NCBI RefSeq assembly: GCF_000208865.1
Contig: NC_018396.1
Span: 2,008,630 to 2,072,629, forward strand
DNA length: 64,000 nucleotides
Origin: Neospora caninum Liverpool
Taxonomy: Eukaryota; Apicomplexa; Conoidasida; Eucoccidiorida; Sarcocystidae
Direction: 5' to 3'
This document shows, piece after piece, positions 1-12,361 of this stretch (positions are counted from its first letter, which is position 1; each line of letters opens with the position of its first letter). The notes under the pieces were generated by a model. It was not told where the DNA came from. It searched no databases and saw nothing but the letters and a program-made list of their open reading frames with translations. The position numbers were made by a program, and so were the translations under genes.

Positions 1-1855
1 GCTCACTAAAGCACGGAATACCGACACAGTCCACGCTGATTCTCGCGCCGACTGCTGGAGGAGCAAGGGCGGCTTCCGTTAGCCGGGGCTTTCCAGACAG
101 AAGAGCAGCGGCGGGTTTAGGGGTATCTTCTGTTCCACGTATCCTGTTAGTTTTCTTTTTCCGTGAAAACGTAAGAGGCGCGCACTTGTGTCTGGACCTT
201 TATGGTTTCAAACACCTCCTCAAGCTCGCGTGTTTCCTCCAAAGGAATCGGAATTGAGTAGACAGTCTAAGGTGTGTTCAATTCCTACAAAAATGAAATG
301 CTTTAGTGGACGTAAGCAGTAAAGCAGATTTCATTTCCCACGATCGTTTCGTCGCCAAACATACGCACTGGCACCTAATAAACTTTCTTTCATTGAATTG
401 TGCAGGCGACCGGCCACCAGACCCCTTCGACGATCTGCAGGAGTCCCTGCCGCACGCTTTCGGGGATCGAACAGAAGAGCGTGACGCCCAGCACCAGGCG
501 TGACGTTCGTTCTTCGCTAAAAATGATTGCATGCAGTATCGATGCCCGTTTCCTCTTCGCCGTGGATTTGTGCGCCTCAAAGCGTTTTTTTTCGCCGTGA
601 TCTGGCGGCGCGACCAGCCGGCTCCGTTGTCCAACCGGATCCTCGCGGAGTTACGAAATCCAGGAGGCAGAGTCCCAGCTGGAGTCTGAGTGTCCACTGC
701 GCTGTTTCACTGCTCGGCACAGACTGCACCGTCGGCTTGGTTCTGCCGCACGGTGCGTTTGTGAAAGCAAGAAAGGAAGCTCCGCCCCTTCACCGGCGAT
801 GGGAACCTCTTCTGCAGTTTGTTGCGAGTAAAACCTTGTGGCCAGTCGAGGCCAGTGCATATTTTATACCGGAAAGGGAAGTGCAAAGAGTGTGCGGTGT
901 CGCGTAAAACGAGAACGCGGCTGCTACTGAATGCGAGACGGGCATCAGCCGGTCTCGCATTCCCGCCACACACTGAAACGGCGCAAGTTGGCCTGGCGCA
1001 GAAACTGAGACAAACGCATGTCACTGGCCAGCAAAGAAACACCACAGAAAAAACATTTTCATCGGACGATACGCTGGTGGGCGAAACGGAATGAACAAGC
1101 TTTCGCACTCTGCAAGCAAAAACGAGCGGACGCCAGCTTGTACATTTGTAAAATGCCACAAACCCTTTTATACAGTGACAAAGTAGCCCCTCGCAACTCT
1201 CAGAGTTCCGGCGACCAAACTCAGGGGGTACACCCCTCCCTTTTCGTAGCCATCTATGAGGAATCCCACGAAAGCTACTAGCGATCGGTTCTACCCATAC
1301 ACAAGCCTTTCATTGAAAAAACGGAGATTCCTGTAGAAGCTGAGAGCCATGAACTCCCGGGAGACTGCGGACAGTGTGTTTACACACGAAACTTCGCATC
1401 GTCCCGACGAGTCTTCGTGTGAACGCCCTGGTAAGTGCAAGGCGGCAACCCGTCATCTCCGCGACCTCCCGGGCCATGCCTGGCCATTCATGTCACCTGC
1501 AGTTGGACCCCACGGCCAATGGAGGCCTTCCGAATACTCCAAAAGTCGAATGTGAGTGTTCTCGCCTCGTCCTCCAAAAGTCGGAAGTGTGTGTTCTCGC
1601 CTCGCCTTGTCCACCCTGACGTGGTTCTGTTCCTTTGTGCGCGTCGTACGGCTTTCTCGCTCTCGGAGGCGCTGTCCCTCGAAAAAGAGAAAGCGAAGAA
1701 AATGTCCCTCCAGCATGCACATGCTGACGCCACGTGTTTCCCTGGTCCCGGCTTGGACGGCGGATGCGCTTTGTCCTTCCAGCAGGAAGACCGCGAAAAA
1801 CACAGCGACGGGGGCGCCTTGCTCCCTTCTCGTCTCCGCCCGCGCGTGCGCCTGT
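1..1855. other. No supported gene
   Basis: Short open frames occur on both strands, but none has a recognisable domain, convincing splice context or coding-like composition. A gene may end to the left of the window. The right part of this stretch probably contains the 3' untranslated region of the minus-strand membrane protein that ends at 1856. Confidence 0.4.
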
Positions 1856-3901
1856 CTAGCTCGTCCAGTGTATCTCTTCTTCACACACGCGTGCACCCGG
1901 TAGCACTCGGTCTGTTTTGTCGCTCAGCATGACAGCCTGTGGGGCGGGAGACGCTGTTCCTGGGCGGGAGGCGGACCACTGCCTTCGCGCAGGGTCGAAA
2001 AGGAGATTTGTTTTCCAACAAAGACTCCACACAACCAAGCACGCGAAGGCCGCGCCCACTATGCTGAGGACTGCAAGGGACAACCAGGCTTGAACGGGTT
2101 TCGCAGGAAAGTTGAAGATACTGTAGACGTAGCCGACCTTGTCGCCGACTGTTAGGGGAACCGCGTAGACGATGGCGCTCATCACGCAGTAGGCGAAACT
2201 AACGAGAAGAAACACCCAGAAATGGTACACCAGAAAGGGGACTCTTCCAGTGTACGTGATCAGAAACGCGGAAACGAGACACACGGAGTGCTCGAGAACA
2301 CTCGAGGGACTCCGGAAAAACTCACCAAACGGCACAAGGACGCACCAGAACACAAACACGCACGTCAGGGCCGCAACGGTTGCCACCATCCAAATCGTGA
2401 AAAGGAGAAAGGTAAGAAACCGCTGTGAACAAGACGGCGAGGCCGCGTCTTCCGACCTCCTCTCAGCGGGCGCTGCAGTTCGGCTGCCCTCGGGCTGCGG
2501 AGTCGGCACCCGCACCTCCTGCCTCACCCTTTCCACGTGACTATTCCCGTCTCCATACCCCGCTCCCAGTGTCCTGCCTTCCCCAGCGCACTTCCCTTCT
2601 TCCCCGAGTGCGCCTGGTTTTCCCTCCCCGTGGGGCTGGCGCACTGGACAAGGCGAACCCAGCGTGGGAGACTCCTCGCGGGTGGAGCGGCTCCCAGAAG
2701 AGAGTCGCCCAGCGTCTTTTTTGCCGGCAGATGCAGGCGAATCCCTCGAAGCATGGACAAGAAAATTCGAAACATGAAAGCTTTCCACCGCCGACTCCGC
2801 CTCCGTCGCTGTGGTCTGGGACGACGTGCCCCGGAGAGGCGCCGAGGCCGACGCAGCTTTGCTGTCAAACAGAACGCCGTCGTGACACAATTCTGGATCG
2901 TTCAACAGACACGCGTACGCTTGCCGCGTGCGAGCCCGAAGTGAAAAGACCTGTTTCCACCAGGGACGGTGTCGGGCTGCCTCCGCGGCAGTTCCCCCGC
3001 TTCGCTGCGCAACGCCGGCGTCCTTCGCGTCCCGCGCGTCGCCCACGGTGCAGCTGACAGAGTCGTGATGCATAAAGCTCTCCTGCGTTCGCCGCTCTCG
3101 CGCACTGCGTAGAATGGACGGGAGAGCCGCAATGCTGCACACTGTCGCCACGACGGCGTGGACCGTAGCCAAAAAGTTCGCCCACATTGTGAAGAAGACA
3201 TACGGTGTATCCGACATCATGGAAATCCAGATAAAAATCGACAAGAGGGAGAGGGCGAAGAAGAGACGGAGAAGGAGCAGCGAAAACGGATCGAAGAAGT
3301 CGAAGCGGCTGCACGCAAAAACCTGTCGCCAGTCCCGCCCGTGCAGCGTGAAATCCAAGCCCTTTGTACAGATCTGTCGACTCTCGTAACCGAGTTCGTG
3401 ACACATGCTCACCGACGACGCCGGCGCCGCCGCTTGCTCATTCGCGCGCCGTCCGTCGAGGGGAGGAGATGTTTCGCCACGCTGGCCGTCTGCGGCTGTA
3501 CATACAGCGAAGGAAACGTGAGCAGGCGGAGCCGCACGGAGACTAGAACCCGACGCAAGGGCAGTTTTCGTTGAGTTGGTCTCGACAGTCTCCATCGATC
3601 CTTCGCCACCGCCGCTGGGCATGTCGGAGGCATACACGCTTGCGAGAGGTTCTCCGGACGCACTGCGTTTGCCGAGACAAACCGGAGATTTTGCACGCTC
3701 TCCGGCGCCCTCTCCATTCATTGAGGCAGGCGTGTCCTCGACGCGAGGACACGAAACGCCAGTAGAACAAAGTGCCGCAGAATTGGATTCCGAACAGCCG
3801 TCTCGCTCGCGTTTCGGCAGTCTACTGTCGACTGCTGTCCCCTCTGTTTCGCCGAGTCGAACAGCAGAGGGAGACCGGCCTTTCTCGAGAGACGCCGCCA
3901 T
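1856..3901 (-). CDS. Six-pass membrane protein, function unknown
   Basis: Single-exon minus-strand reading frame, 681 residues from the ATG at 3901, which has a good context (AAACATGGCG). The frame stays open for another 109 codons upstream, so an earlier start at 4228 is possible. About 195 polar N-terminal residues come first. Two long hydrophobic segments follow (about residues 200-228 and 234-262), then a polar serine/glycine-rich loop of some 220 residues, then four more hydrophobic segments (about 487-512, 530-550, 555-583 and 603-627) and a short polar tail. Six membrane spans and the 'FFTMWANFL' region resemble the FAR-17a/AIG1 and rolling-stone proteins, but the likeness is weak and I do not assign the family. 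The large loop between spans 2 and 3 is the kind of insertion common in coccidian proteins. The gene is probably intronless, because no in-frame stop interrupts it. Confidence 0.7.
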   Translation of the reverse strand: MAASLEKGRSPSAVRLGETEGTAVDSRLPKRERDGCSESNSAALCSTGVSCPRVEDTPASMNGEGAGERAKSPVCLGKRSASGEPLASVYASDMPSGGGEGSMETVETNSTKTALASGSSLRAAPPAHVSFAVCTAADGQRGETSPPLDGRRANEQAAAPASSVSMCHELGYESRQICTKGLDFTLHGRDWRQVFACSRFDFFDPFSLLLLRLFFALSLLSIFIWISMMSDTPYVFFTMWANFLATVHAVVATVCSIAALPSILRSARERRTQESFMHHDSVSCTVGDARDAKDAGVAQRSGGTAAEAARHRPWWKQVFSLRARTRQAYACLLNDPELCHDGVLFDSKAASASAPLRGTSSQTTATEAESAVESFHVSNFLVHASRDSPASAGKKDAGRLSSGSRSTREESPTLGSPCPVRQPHGEGKPGALGEEGKCAGEGRTLGAGYGDGNSHVERVRQEVRVPTPQPEGSRTAAPAERRSEDAASPSCSQRFLTFLLFTIWMVATVAALTCVFVFWCVLVPFGEFFRSPSSVLEHSVCLVSAFLITYTGRVPFLVYHFWVFLLVSFAYCVMSAIVYAVPLTVGDKVGYVYSIFNFPAKPVQAWLSLAVLSIVGAAFACLVVWSLCWKTNLLFDPARRQWSASRPGTASPAPQAVMLSDKTDRVLPGARVCEEEIHWTS

Positions 3902-4228
3902 GTTTACCCTCTGAACGTTACGGTTCTGTACGGGAAACGCCTCTCGTAGAGCAACAATGCGGGCGACTTTAAGAGCAGCGCCCGAAAGTTCGGGGAACAC
4001 ACGACGCCTCTTACAGAATGAACCGAGGGCAAGACATGCTCGCGTCGACGAACGCAGATCCTCTCGCAAACCCCGCTGAAGGAGTCTCACGCGGTTACTA
4101 GTAGGATTGGCGTCGCTGCGGCTCGTTTCGCGAGGAGTTAACCCAAACAGACACAACCACGTGAACGCAAGTGTGCTTGGCCGAAAGACACACAAAAGCT
4201 CTGGCAACCAGTTAGGTGTCCTGCACAC

Positions 4229-6892
4229 ACATTCAGTAGTCTCCCGCGGAAAATAGTCAAATTTTCGTCCACATCCTGAGTGAAGACTACGAGCACTCTT
4301 TTATTTGACCTGCTGGGATCCAAGGACTCTAGACGTGATGAAACAACCGTTCAACGGCCTTTGCAGAGGTGAAAAATCCTGGTAAGTCAACGAAACATGG
4401 GCATCTCTACTCGTCACAATCTAAGCAGCACAGTGACGTCCCATGGGTTCATCTAGCGTACCTTTCTCATGGAAATGACGAAACACGGTCACGCATATGT
4501 GCAACTAGTTCTACAACAGATGTTCACGGACACATCTGTTGCCGTATGGCTGGTAAGTTGCTCACACCAACGCGGTGTATGCCCCAGCACAGGGAGGGAG
4601 ACGTCAGACAGACGGCGTGTCGGTCCTTTGGCCTCACTAAAACTACGGCAGGCGAAACACGGCACCGAGCAGTGGCTCTTCACAACGTGCACCGACCCGC
4701 CAAGGCTGTTGCCACGACGTTTAGTGTTGTTTCGCGGTTCGCTAGCCCTGGGTTCGCTAGCCTGATGAACATGACATTTGCCAAGAACGCTACGAAAGAG
4801 CCGGCAAGACAAACGTCCACCGCGTGCTTCCACAAGCCAGCGGTGTGGAGCAAAAAATAAATATGGGGAGCCGTTCGGCTCTCCGCAGATCTGACGTGCG
4901 TCAAACCTGAAGTACACGCAAAGGCGGTATATTCGCTCCGCCTAATTGCCTTTTTTGCAGAACAAAAAACCCGAGGCACACCTCCAGAACGGTTAACACA
5001 AGGACTTTTGACGAACAGTTAGTTTCATTGAGACGATGCCTTCTGAAGCTCCGCGCATTCTCCCTTTTCAAACCTCGCAAATGAACGGTCCGTTTCCCCA
5101 CCGGAATTCTACGGACGCCTAAGCTATTGCAAACCAGAAGACAACCGCAACTGCTTATTGCTTGGAAGGTCACATATCCGTATCAACAGATAGTGTCGAA
5201 GGCGAGCTACTGCCAAGACTGAGCAGCAACACGGATGCCGGTGATACGTGAGCGGGAATTTGTGGACGCTGTAGAGAAGAGGCTCCTCACACGAGACAAG
5301 GAACAAAAATTCACGAAAAACAGCCGCAAACGCGCGAACAAAAATTCGATAAAACTGCCATTGGCAACGAATTACCCACGTGTTCAATCGAACAAATTAG
5401 CATATCTGGTATCCAGAAGCCGCGCGTCGCATAACTTTTTGACTGTCGGTGAAAACTATGGTCGAGAAAACATGTGCTCTTTTTCCCTCGCACCCTGCAC
5501 ACACGTCCACAGACCCTGGGAATTCGAAACGCAGTCGGGAGCGTCCGATAAAAACACAAACAATACAAGCACTGAAGACTCTTTCGTCCCCTTTTTCTTA
5601 GTGAATGACACACCCCAAGCACTTCCTGCTTTTTATGGTAAAATCCCTTGACTTCCATATATCTTCCGCATCATTTATCTGGGCACTTTTTAGGCGTTCA
5701 CCGAAGAGGGCTGCTTCACTGCTTCACTCACTGGCGACCCGCTGCCTCTGCCTAGGAGTCCAGCTCTGGAGCACGTGAAATCGCCTACGTGATGGTCCTG
5801 AAGAATGAGGTTTCCAAGGTGTAATAGGGCCGTGGCCGGTTTGTTTTAATTGATTTTTTAGATACACATGTTAAAACTTTGACTTCTTTTTTCCTCTAAC
5901 ACGTTTGGATAGATACACTGTATTTTTTTTAAACGGGAAATGCTGTGAAAAAAGTATTGGAATTATGTTTAAGTAAAGAGGCTCTCCACCGAACTGAATG
6001 AAGAACTGGGTTTGAAAACGCCATCGGCGCGACAACAGGCGTTTCTCTCGTGACAACACATGCAACGGCGCTAACCCTGAAGGCGGGTGCATGCATCTTT
6101 TCGAGACAGCACGAGCACCGGTATACTCGAGGAGCCGTGTCTCGCGTCCTACTCGTCTCCGGAAGACACACACACACGCACACACATCACTTGGGTTCGG
6201 ATTTCTCCTCATGTGTTTTGACCAAACGACGGCTTGGGACATGTAGCTGAGAGTTTCCTCTGCTGCAGTGTTCCCGACTGGTCCACCCCTGTCTTCGCAC
6301 TTTTGCCTAGTCTTCTGCATCGCGCGGAGACTCCTCTATCGCCGGCCCCGCGACGGTAGTTTTTCCCTCAGTTCCTGCGAAGGCTGGCACAAATCTGTAT
6401 ACGCGGTGCTGCCTCGTTCATTTCCACAGAGAGACAAACTGTTGCCACGTGTGTGTGCGCTGTTGCGCCACACAGGCCAGCGACGCTGCTCAAAAGAGCC
6501 TGTAGCGTCAAGCCTCTGCGTGCAGGCTGTACACTAGCTGTCCACAGCTGCGTTGCGGCTTTCTTCTAAGGGAGAGATTGGCAGTCCGTGCACGTTTTTC
6601 CTGCTTTTCTGAAACAGATCCGCGACCAGTGCGTTACCGCTTAAGAATAGTTATAATACCGGCACAACTGGTTTCAAGTTGTTTTTCCTAGTTCTCTTGC
6701 ACACGTGAGCAGCAGCCGTTAGCTTCTCCGTCACCATGGTCCCTCTCTTTGGTGCAACCCCTCTTTCGTCTACACTGTCAGTCACGCCCACGGCGTCTCT
6801 CTTGGCTGTCTCGTCCCTCTCGGCTCTCTCGTCGTTTCGTCGTCGTGTAAACTTTGTGCCGCCTTTTGCAGACTGTCGGCTCTGCCGCCACG
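4229..6892. other. Intergenic, 5' flanks of divergent genes
   Basis: No supported gene was seen. This lies between the starts of the minus-strand membrane protein and the plus-strand SYS1 gene, so it should hold the promoters and 5' leaders of both. A short CA/GT tract lies near 6166-6186. Small open frames such as the one at 4369-4860 show no domain. Confidence 0.4.
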
Positions 6893-9633
6893 ATGCGCCG
6901 ACCCGGCCAGGCAGGTCTTCCTAGAGTGCGAGATTCTTCCCCCTCTCAAAACAGTCGGTTTCCCCACCCCGGAGGAATGGCAACCCAGCGGTGTCTTTCT
7001 GCAGGCACGGCGGACTTCTCTCCGGCGTCCTCGGGCAACGCCGAGTTTTCAAAGTTTCCCGGTCGCTCGTCGAAGGCTCGCCCGTCCCTGTCAGCAGCTG
7101 GCGGCGGTCCGCCCTTGTACGTTCTGGCCTCCGGTGCCTTGTACGGCAGTGAAACGTTTCAACCCAAGTATGTGCTTACGCAGATCATTGTGCTTCAGTC
7201 TGCCTTCTACTTTCTGTATGCTCTCCTTGCCCTCGGCGCACTCACGTTCTTCGTTGGCGACCGCGGAGACATGCTCGCGGTTCTTCCATTCGCTGGGCAC
7301 GAGGCAACCTCCGACGGCGATGCGGCTTTCTCGGACCCGGCCGGCCGGGCGGGGGGACTGGTTCCCGCTCGGCGTTTCGTGATTCGAGAGTCCTCGCCCA
7401 ACGGAAACGAAGACACTGCAGCGGTCGGATTCGAAACGGACAGCCGACGGTTTGCCGAACCGCACGGCCGTCAATCTGCGGCACGAGACGGCGCAGACTT
7501 AAATGAAGGCGCATCTGGGAGATATTGGGGGACGGGGCGAGGAATGCGGCGGGCAAAGATCTTGTTTGAGACAGAGCTATACCGGTTCGCGACCAGGGAA
7601 GGCCGCGTTCTCCTTCTCGTCTTGTTTCTCTCGAGCCTCGCAATGTACGGTTCTCTTTTCGCCCACATACAGTGCCGACGGGTAGATTGCCGCAAGAAGT
7701 CACGTACAAGTAGAAGAATGCCTTCTGTGAGGATCTGACGGGCTGCGTGCAGTCATCGGCAGTCACAAGTCCTCCGTTGCGTGGGAGTCAGCGCAAAGGC
7801 ATTATCGCAGTGCGTCAGCTGCTGCAGATGCATGCATGTCCTGCGCCGACCCTTACGAAGGCTTGTGTCGAAGAACCAAGTCAGCTGGAATACTAGCCAG
7901 TCCCCGGCCGCGTATGGATCGGCTGGGACGTCTCCCGGCTCGAGAAGGATGTCTACTTTTCTCTGTTTCTTGGCAGGGCGTCGAATCGGGTGTTTTCCCG
8001 GGAGTGATGGTTCACGTGCAGCGGGCTCGCTCCACGCGCGTCCTTTTTCGGGGAACATTCACCGGTCGTTCCGCTTGCTCGTATAGATAAAAAGCGAGAA
8101 ATTGCGTGTTCGCCGGCGATGCTTGGCGTTAAGACAGCTGCGTCTAAAGTAAGTCCCGGTGGGGAGACTGTACGTGCAGCTCGGGGCTACGTTTCCTTTT
8201 TACTGGTTGTCTTCAGGGCGTACCTGGTCTTTTTGGTTGTCCAGAGGACGCGGAAGTGCCTCGACTTTTGTTTTTCTATTCACTTCTTCCACCTGCTGGC
8301 TTGTTGGATCTTCGGCGGATTCCCCTCCAACTGTAAGTGGCGTTGCGGGACCTCTTTTTCCATCGCTGAATTGCAGCGGTCTTGCTGACTTGACTTGGAG
8401 CGCTATTTTGTACCGCATGCTGTGTCGGAAGATTTGTCGCAGCAGCTGGACTGTATAGGATGGGGAACTCAGAAGCCGCTCTCCCGAAGCGTCAGCAAGA
8501 AACTGGGATGAATGGATCATCCGTGCGTGTCTCCGCGCGTCACTTCTGGTACGGCTCGTGGAGTCGTCGTCAGTCATCTCCTGCTGCCACTGAGAGGGAC
8601 AGTGCGAGAGCAGCTGTTTCCGCGCAATACCATTATCTGCATAGGTCTCAAAGAGGATGACGTCTCCCCTCATGAGTTAACTCTGGTTGTGTACAGTGTC
8701 ATATTTCAAAGACGTTTTTCAAGGAACAGATGTGTGGCGACTAGAGCATTGTCGAAGAGTGTCAGGCAGGCGGTTTCCCGGTTACGTGGGTGTTCATTCT
8801 TAACGGGCGAGGGATCAGCTTGTTATCCCTAAGGTAACGTTCATCCGTTTTAAAACGATTCCTTTTTGTCCAGTTTGTGCAACAGAACGACAGGAAGAGT
8901 TTCCTAGTTCGTCTAGAGGTGCGGACAGGCGAAATAAAGCCGACACCGCGCTTTTCGATTCGGAAAGATGGGCGGGAGCCAAGCGTCACCTTTTTGTGTG
9001 CCTGGTGTGTCGTATGGACGGAGTGTAACACGGCCTCTCCACCTTCTTTCCGGTGGTAGATGGTGTTCAAGAAGTTCACACGGTAGGCGCGAAAGGCGCG
9101 TCTTGTCTCTTCGACGGAGGAGGTACGATAGTGTTGTGCACAACGTAGTTCTAGTGGTCTGTCTTGGTATGCCCCGTTTGCGCTCCTGCTTCCGTTGGGT
9201 GCTTTTTGCAGCAAGTTGGTGGCTGTGCAGCGCGGCATCCGCAGCGGCTACAACAGCACTCTCCCAGTATTTTTGCCGGAAAGTCGAAATGCAAGATATT
9301 CAATTGGAAAGACCACCTACCAGTCACCGCCGCTTTTCGTCTGAGGCTGACAGCATCATCTCCGTAGGAACTAACAGCAGCGACAGCAGCGGAGGATTCT
9401 GTCCATCCGCTACAGAATCCATGCCGGAGAAAAAGTCGCTGGACGACGTACGAGTCGTGAAAGAACTGCATGCGCCCCCGTGTTTCGGTGACGAAAATAG
9501 CCGGGGAAGCTCAAGTTCAAAGCCTGTTCTTGTCGGTCGATCGGTTCTTGTGCCGCCTGTTGGAGACCGCTTTCCGGGAACAGGGATGCCAGGACGGTCA
9601 GACCCAGAGGGAGTCGAACTTAGGTTGTTGTGA
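6893..9633 (+). CDS. SYS1: SYS1 homologue, Golgi membrane trafficking protein
   Basis: Sys1 is a four-span Golgi/TGN protein that recruits the Arl3/ARFRP1 GTPase in eukaryotes. Exons 6893..7644, 8217..8332 and 9212..9633 join in phase to give 429 residues. The match is collinear with animal and yeast Sys1: span 1 (about residues 93-121, from 'PKYVLTQIIVLQ'), span 2 across the exon 1/2 junction, then 'RKCLDF', 'IHFFHLLACW', 'FPSNSSWWL' across the exon 2/3 junction, and 'YFCRKVEMQDIQL'. The signals used are donor aat|gtacgg, acceptor cttcag|g, donor aact|gtaagt and acceptor tttgcag|c. Oddities are a polar N-terminus of about 90 residues, an inserted loop of about 110 residues between spans 1 and 2, and a polar serine-rich C-terminal tail of about 110 residues, none present in the 156-residue human protein. 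Intron 2 contains a mitochondrial rRNA fragment. Confidence 0.9.
8795..8860 (-). pseudogene. NUMT: mitochondrial LSU rRNA fragment (domain V)
   Basis: Read on the minus strand, this segment contains ACCTTAGGGATAACA followed by AGCTGATC. That is the near-universal peptidyl-transferase stretch of large-subunit rRNA (bacterial GGGATAACAGGCTGATC), here in an organelle-like form. It sits inside intron 2 of SYS1, well away from any other rRNA sequence, so it is almost certainly a nuclear insertion of a piece of the fragmented mitochondrial rRNA rather than a nuclear rDNA unit. The ends are approximate. It has no expected function. Confidence 0.7.
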
Positions 9634-12361
9634 CACCGATGGGTTTCCACATGTGTAGACAAGCGACGCAACAGGCGCAGTGGAATCACTGACTGCGACA
9701 ACTGCCGCCTTTCACATCTTTCTTTCCGACTTGTCGCGACTACCATACTCATTTCCTTACACTCTCGCACGGTGTCACCTGCCTAGTAAGCGAAGTCGTC
9801 GTGCGGTTCGGATTAAAAATGTGCAGTGGCTCTCAACAACTTTGGCATTCTGGAGAGATACGTGGAGCAGCCTTAATCCTACACAGAACGAAAATAACTT
9901 TATGGCGAATATTGACTTCAACAGCAAACCGAATCACATCTCTGCTCGAGCAGCAACATATTTGCACCGAAATTCGTCTCCGCCCTCCCTGGCGAAAAAC
10001 GCTTCCGGAGGCTGTTATCCCTGAAGTCGCCACCGGATCTTTTAATGGCCTACGCATCCGCGGTCCCCTGCATGTACAAACTGTATCAACACATTGCTCT
10101 TCCCGTGGGTGTTACGACAATTGTACTATTCAAGCTATCTTCGTCTCTATGGTGCCCGTTCGTTGCAAAATGCCGTTTCCGAATTCTAGCGCACACACCG
10201 CCCTTTGCGACCGGATCGGCACTTTCGGTGATCCGGTGTGCGTGTAGCCGCCGCGCAGTTTGTGTCTATAGGAGCCTCCGATACAAACCCACCACACACT
10301 CACTGTACGGCAATCGGCAGTTCTTGTGCGGGTGCAAAAACGGCAAAACATGATTTTTACGGCCGCGTTGCTTGGTGAATCCAGTGTCGAAGTCACGGCG
10401 TCCATTCGTCGACGGGGCCTGCCTTGTGCTACGATCAACAGCTAGCTCGTGAGCATCCACCATATATGTATGAATACATATATACATATATATAGCAGTT
10501 CCACTCTGGATCCCACGGTCCGCGCAAAAAAGTGGCGATTGCGCTCTTAACCGGGGAAGCAACTGACCAGTTGTTTTGCCAGAGCGAAGCGGGGACAGGC
10601 GGAAAGCACGGGTATGGCCCAAGAGAGCGCATGCGTGCAACAGGAAAAACTCCCGGCCTGTCAGAACGCATAGGGGGTCGGGAAGGTCACGTATAAACGC
10701 GGAATGCAAATGAAAGACACTACAACTTCAGTTCCGGCAGAAAGTGACGGGTGAGCACACGATGTTTTTCTGCAAAACCACCTTTCTTCTGACAGTCACA
10801 GAGAGCCTGAATTCGGTGCCAGCGCATTTTTTTGAGCCGCCTGTGCTCGTCAGAAGCACGCAACTCTTCCTGGCGTGATCGCTGGGGAATAGGCCGCGAG
10901 TTCCCGGAATTCTCGGACCTCTCATGCTCGGGAGCCGGCACACGGAATGTCCAACACCATGCGGTCAGTAATACTTGGATGGGAAAAGTGACAATAAAAC
11001 CTTAGGCGTCTCGGTCTTCTCTGCGGGAAAAAAACCGTATCCACAGGCAGGAAACCCAGCGTTGGAATCCCTGCCTTTTGCCGGGCGAAGCCCGCTTGGA
11101 TGTTTGTTCGTGGCGTCCCGTTTCCAAAGAGGGCAAAATTCGGCGTCGTCGAAACCAAGATGTTTGGGGGTTTTTTCGTTAGTTGAGCGTTGCGTCGCTT
11201 AAATGGTAGTGTGTTTGTCACTTTCCTCGCAAAAATGCAGGCCTTGTCTCTCGAAACTCTCTGGAGTGAGTCGCAAGACTGCTCGCGAAACGACTGAAGA
11301 TACACGGCTATCCGGATCCTTTCTATTTGTCTTCCCCAAGCCCGTTTGTTTTTTTTGTGAAGCGCCCGTACTTTTGCGGCGTAGTTTTAAAAGCATCCAC
11401 GGGGTTCTGCTTTTCGAGGCAAACCCTGGATCATTTATTTTTTCTTGCCGGGGCTGGTGTGCGTCGTATCGTCTGCGCACCTTTCTCGCCTTTTTGCTTG
11501 AAAAAGTCCACCCGCCACGTCCTACGGGTTTGGTCACTCCAAAAAAAATCCCATGATAGAGGAATGTTCCGAAATTCGAGTACTTCTGCGACCCGACTGC
11601 CGCAGCAGAGTGGGTGACGTGTTGACGGAGAACGCTTTTCCGTGGTTGTATCCAGCGTGTGCCCGGTGGTGCCCCATCGGGAATCTGTGCGAGTAGGAGC
11701 GGACGGCTGTCTTTCGTTGTAAGAATACTCTGGTCCGTCACCGCGATTGTTTATCGTCGTCTCCTGATGCCAGCGAACATCACTTTTCTTGCTCTCAAAC
11801 AGTCCTCTGTGCTCTCACAGCCCTCTGTGCTCTCCACAGCCCTCTGTGCTCTCACAGCCCTCTGTGCTCTCACAGCCCTCTGTGCTCTCACAGCCCTCTG
11901 GTAAGGTCTGTCATGAACTCGCCGTCCTCCGCTTACCTACCGATTGAAGTGCTTTCGGAACTGTGACAGCGTATCGTCCTCTCTGGCATATTTGTGTCTG
12001 TCCCATTTGTACTTCTGAAGAGGTCACATTTTGCTGTTCTTCTGTCGCCTTTTCCCCCGCTTGCCGACGGCCCGTGTTTTTGCCTGGTCCTCTCGTGCGT
12101 ATTTCGACTTGCGGTTCACGACAGTGTGTGTATGTGTGTTTGAAACGCCATCGCCTCGTCGTTCCCTTGCTTCCGGGTTTTGTGTGCTTGTTTCTGCGGA
12201 GTATCCGCGCGAGGCACAGTAGCGATCTCGAATTCCTGCTGTGGATATCCAAGACGGCGCCTTGCGGCAGCGTGTAGCCCAGTGCCTTCTGGAACCCTCG
12301 TCAGCCCGATTCGTCTTTTGCAACGCTTGCTCCTTTCTTCTTCTGGTTCAAATCTCCAGAG
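9634..12361. other. Intergenic, 5' flank of CDPK2
   Basis: No supported gene. It contains the 3' region of SYS1, a TA/CATATA-rich patch near 10463-10497, and an 18-bp tandem repeat at 11800-11900. The last few hundred bases before 12362 are the likely promoter and leader of CDPK2; an untranslated upstream exon cannot be excluded. Confidence 0.4.
11800..11900. repeat. 18-bp minisatellite, about 5.6 copies
   Basis: Tandem copies of CAGCCCTCTGTGCTCTCA. The first copy has one substitution, the second has one extra C, the next three are perfect and the last is cut short before 'ggtaagg'. It lies about 460 bases upstream of the CDPK2 start codon. Confidence 0.9.
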
